DNA of 64,000 nucleotides, from contig NZ_JEMV01000005.1 in the NCBI RefSeq assembly GCF_000588875.1, positions 50,833-114,832 of the forward strand, read 5' to 3'. Within the stretch, counting starts at the first letter, position 1; every line of letters begins with the position of its first letter. Below the pieces are notes generated by a model that worked only from the letters and a program-made list of their open reading frames with translations, was not told the DNA's origin and did not search any database. A program made the position numbers and the translations under genes. Below, piece by piece: positions 61,703-64,000 of the stretch. This DNA comes from Sphingobium sp. Ant17. Lineage in GTDB: Bacteria; Pseudomonadota; Alphaproteobacteria; Sphingomonadales; Sphingomonadaceae.

Positions 61703-62631
61703 CAGTTGCCATTCCCTTCCCAGGGAAAGCGAAACCCGCCCTCGCCCATGCCATAGCCGATCGTCCCGTCGGCCAGCCGATATTCCATCATCTGTTCGAC
61801 CATCACGAACGTGTCGAACGGGAATTGCCAGCGAAACAGCGGCGTGCCGGTAAATTCCCACAGCTTTTCGTCCTCATCCCACACCTTCCAATGGACATGG
61901 CGAAAGCCCATATCGTCGTCTTCAAATTCGATCGTTTCTTCGACCCGGCCGATATTGTGCCAGCGCTTTCCGTCGTGCAGGATCTTTTGATAACTATGGC
62001 CATGTTCGGTGATGGCGTGGACCGCGACGCAGGCCATGCCATTGTCGAAGATCGGCCAAGCAAGGCGGTAATGCTGCACCCCGGCCCAGTTGCGCGGCCC
62101 GCAGCTTATGTCGCGGAAACCGCTATCGTCGATCGTGATGACTTCCCCGCTGCGCAGACGCACCGTGCCGGTGACATTGCAGGTGCCTTCCAGATGGATA
62201 TAGGCCAGTTCGCGCGCGATAGCGTCGTCGCCTTCCGTGCTGGGGACGATGCTGTCGCCCATCGGGAAGCGCAGATCCCATATCAGGTCCGCGCCGAAAT
62301 CTTCCAGGTCGATACGGATAAGGCAGGTCTGGAGCGATTGTGTCGCCTCCATCCGCACGCCTGCGACCTCCAGGCCGGGGTCGAGCCGGTCGGACGTGTA
62401 GGGCAACTGCATGTTCACCCGCGTGAATAGCGGCTTTCCATCTTTGAAGAAAATAGCAAAACCATTGGTTTCGCCCAGATTTTCCATGATGCCGACACGG
62501 ATGAACCCACCTAGCTTCGCCTTGCGGTCATAGAAGTTGAAATAATAGCTCTGGTTCCATTTCGGAATCGCCGGATTGGGAATATAGCGCTCACAATTTG
62601 CGGTCATGGTGGCGGTGGTGAGTTCCATCAT
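61702..62631 (-). CDS. Lipocalin/CrtC-like (DUF7064-type) protein, copy A
   Basis: A 309-residue protein in the same gene position and fold class as the one at 59042, but much more diverged. The hallmark reads SGFRDISCGPRNWAGVQHYR, with the conserved Trp of SWGPR replaced by Cys. Other segments: YYFNFYDRKAKLGGFIRVGIMENLGE and FRWQFPFDTFVMVEQMMEYR. A GAGGT site precedes two adjacent ATGs. It is the first gene of the minus-strand operon after the TonB receptor's terminator. The missing Trp may alter the active or binding site. Confidence 0.72.
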   Translation of the reverse strand: MMELTTATMTANCERYIPNPAIPKWNQSYYFNFYDRKAKLGGFIRVGIMENLGETNGFAIFFKDGKPLFTRVNMQLPYTSDRLDPGLEVAGVRMEATQSLQTCLIRIDLEDFGADLIWDLRFPMGDSIVPSTEGDDAIARELAYIHLEGTCNVTGTVRLRSGEVITIDDSGFRDISCGPRNWAGVQHYRLAWPIFDNGMACVAVHAITEHGHSYQKILHDGKRWHNIGRVEETIEFEDDDMGFRHVHWKVWDEDEKLWEFTGTPLFRWQFPFDTFVMVEQMMEYRLADGTIGYGMGEGGFRFPWEGNGN

Positions 62632-62649
62632 CTTACCTCAATACACGGC

Positions 62650-62686
62650 AAAAAAAGGACGCGGCCGCCGGACAGGCAGCCGCGTC
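62650..62686 (-). terminator. Rho-independent terminator after the TonB receptor
   Basis: On the minus strand the stem GACGCGGC/GCCGCGTC with a 13-nt G/C-rich loop is followed by CCTTTTTTT. It separates the receptor from the downstream catabolic operon, although read-through is possible as the next gene starts about 20 nt later. Confidence 0.88.
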
Positions 62687-62691
62687 GGCAA

Positions 62692-64000
62692 TTATTTGAA
62701 GTTGAATCCGACTGTCAGGCCGTAGGTTGCAGGGCGACCGGCAAAGCGGGCGGCAGAATCCGCCGACGCAATTACATTTGTCCAGTAATATTCGTTAAAG
62801 ACGTTCTTGCCCCAGAGCATGATGCGCCACGAGCCGTTGGGGCCTTCATAGCCTATGCGTGCATCGACCGTGGCATAGCTGTTATTCTGGAACGGGTGGA
62901 CGATACCTGCCCGCAACGCGGAATTGGGTTCTGCCGCGCGGCTTGGAAACTCTATGCGACTGCCGCCCGGCACGGCATCACTGGCCGACCGGATATTGGT
63001 CGTGACCCCGACAAAGGCCGAACCACCATTGGCCATTTCGTGCCGGTAATCGGCATTGATGACGCCCGACCATTTCGGCGTGAAAGGCAGATCATCGCCG
63101 ACAAAGGAGTCGGTTCGGCCGAAAACATCGAAATTATACGGTGAAACAGGACCGGTTTTAATTTCTGACTTCAGATATGTCAGCGCGCCGTTGATCGTAA
63201 GCCCACGGGTCGGGCGGATCGTCAAGTCCGCTTCAAAGCCATAGATTGTCGATTTGGGAATATTGGCCAACGTGTCGAGCGCACCGAAAATATTGGGGTT
63301 GTCGATGATTTTCCCTCGGATCTGCTTGTCGCGATAATCATAGTAGAATGCCGCAGCATTCAAACCGATGACACGGTCGAGAAATTCCGTCTTGATACCC
63401 GCTTCATAGGCCGTGACCGATTCCTGGGTGACCGGTTTCAATGCTTTGGAAGTAGCGGCGGCAAGGCTTGGGAAGCTGCCTGCCTTGTACCCGCGAGACA
63501 CGTTCGCATAGAGCAAACTGCTGTCGGTCATCTTGTAGTCGATGCCTGCCCGCCAAGACACATTATCTTCCTTTAGCGTTTGCAGGATGGGTGGGCCATT
63601 TCGAAAAGCAGCATCGAACGTGTAGCAGGCCGTTGGCGTCGGTGTTCCAAATAGCTTGTCAACATTTCCACCGGGAATCGTGAACCCGCAATTTTCATCT
63701 GCGATACGAGAATTTGTGTAGCGCGTTGCCAACTTCAGGGTCAGCTTCTCCGCAATATCATATTCACCGCTGGCAAATATGGCATAGTTTCTGATCTTCT
63801 GCTTATTGTTGACCTCGCTTCCATTGATATAGGCAGTCGCTGGATTGTAATTTGAGTTATCGAAATATCGCAGCAATTGGTCCTCAAAAAAAAAAAAAAA
63901 CGTCGTGCTGTCCTCATAGTTCGCACCCAGTACCCAACGGAACGCACCGCGCGGGTCGTTAGCCAGCCGGAATTCCTGACTAAAAGACCGAATATACCCA
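62692..64000 (-). CDS. TonB-dependent outer-membrane receptor, partial
   Basis: The C-terminal part of a TonB-dependent receptor barrel; its N-terminus (signal, plug) is outside the window. Alternating hydrophobic strands such as IRNYAIFASGEYDIAEKLTLKLATRYTNS, SLLYANVSRGYKAGSFPS, FLDRVIGLNAAAFYYDYRDKQIRG and GLTINGALTYLKSEI are typical. It ends YGLTVGFNFK, with an aromatic residue next to the end. The frame is open to the window edge. At 63886-63900 fifteen T's (minus strand) encode five phenylalanines in a row between TT and EDQ, which is abnormal for a beta strand. It probably imports the substrate of the adjacent operon. Confidence 0.9.
   Translation of the reverse strand, partial: GYIRSFSQEFRLANDPRGAFRWVLGANYEDSTTFFFFFEDQLLRYFDNSNYNPATAYINGSEVNNKQKIRNYAIFASGEYDIAEKLTLKLATRYTNSRIADENCGFTIPGGNVDKLFGTPTPTACYTFDAAFRNGPPILQTLKEDNVSWRAGIDYKMTDSSLLYANVSRGYKAGSFPSLAAATSKALKPVTQESVTAYEAGIKTEFLDRVIGLNAAAFYYDYRDKQIRGKIIDNPNIFGALDTLANIPKSTIYGFEADLTIRPTRGLTINGALTYLKSEIKTGPVSPYNFDVFGRTDSFVGDDLPFTPKWSGVINADYRHEMANGGSAFVGVTTNIRSASDAVPGGSRIEFPSRAAEPNSALRAGIVHPFQNNSYATVDARIGYEGPNGSWRIMLWGKNVFNEYYWTNVIASADSAARFAGRPATYGLTVGFNFK
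63886..63900. repeat. 15-nt homopolymer A/T tract inside the receptor gene
   Basis: Fifteen consecutive A's on the plus strand in an otherwise GC-rich coding region. The length is a multiple of three, so the frame stays open. Such a tract is slippery in replication and also error-prone in sequencing. Confidence 0.9.

Noticed and set aside
1..64000. CRISPR arrays, rRNA genes or prophage structural genes
   Set aside because: No regularly spaced repeats, no rRNA-like stretches and no capsid, tail or integrase genes were seen on either strand.

Overview
The window is GC-rich and reads as a chromosomal segment of an alphaproteobacterium, most likely a sphingomonad (Sphingobium/Sphingomonas/Novosphingobium type). 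Grounds: the aroQ-accB-accC order, CarD beside FdxA, a PhoK/PafA-type alkaline phosphatase, a TorF-family porin, a TonB receptor leading a catabolic cluster, and alphaproteobacterial DUF1178, DUF2794 and UbiK genes.

Positions 1-49.9 kb are mostly core genome. Region by region: biotin carboxylase/BCCP, dehydroquinase and a ThiS-ThiG fusion (1-3.3 kb); a CoA-transferase pair split by a lipoprotein phosphatase and a large palindrome (3.4-5.7 kb); HIT protein, GT4 glycosyltransferase and the capsule Kdo transferases KpsC/KpsS (5.7-10.4 kb); tRNA-Gln, a modB relic, ComF, glutaredoxin, Nit amidase, DUF1178, tRNA-Arg and CorA (10.4-15.3 kb); a signalling and inorganic-carbon block (response regulator, beta-carbonic anhydrase, SulP transporter, TorF porin, response regulator, sensor kinase; 15.5-22.6 kb); alkaline phosphatase, DsbD, TlyA and an RND efflux pair (22.6-31.3 kb); housekeeping genes TspO, UbiK, YbjN, ProC, mini-asparaginase, CarD, FdxA and PBP1 (31.3-37.6 kb); an LplT-like transporter, PgsA, MoaD/MoaE, OxyR, TSUP and CysE (37.9-43.3 kb); then a DUF2157 protein, flavin oxidoreductase, alpha/beta hydrolase, hybrid PAS kinase and a PfkB sugar kinase (43.7-49.9 kb).

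From about 49.9 kb the character changes. A degenerate tRNA-Gly 3'-end-like segment is followed by an AT-richer stretch carrying a methyltransferase, a coiled-coil protein and an RgpF-type polysaccharide protein. An IS1380-family element with perfect 13-bp inverted repeats and CTAG target repeats follows. Beyond it lies a compact minus-strand catabolic operon (54.8-62.6 kb): two copies of a three-gene module (lipocalin/CrtC-like protein, APH-fold kinase, small helical protein), then MmgE/PrpD and a zinc alcohol dehydrogenase. A TonB receptor with its own terminator stands upstream. The duplicated module is the best candidate for an undescribed system. Its kinase plus small-partner pair resembles LvaA/LvaB of levulinate catabolism, which suggests phosphorylation of a hydroxylated, perhaps CoA-linked, intermediate.

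Eight otherwise good genes carry single-base deletions, all at homopolymers or doublets. I read these mainly as sequencing errors, so those genes are annotated across the break.
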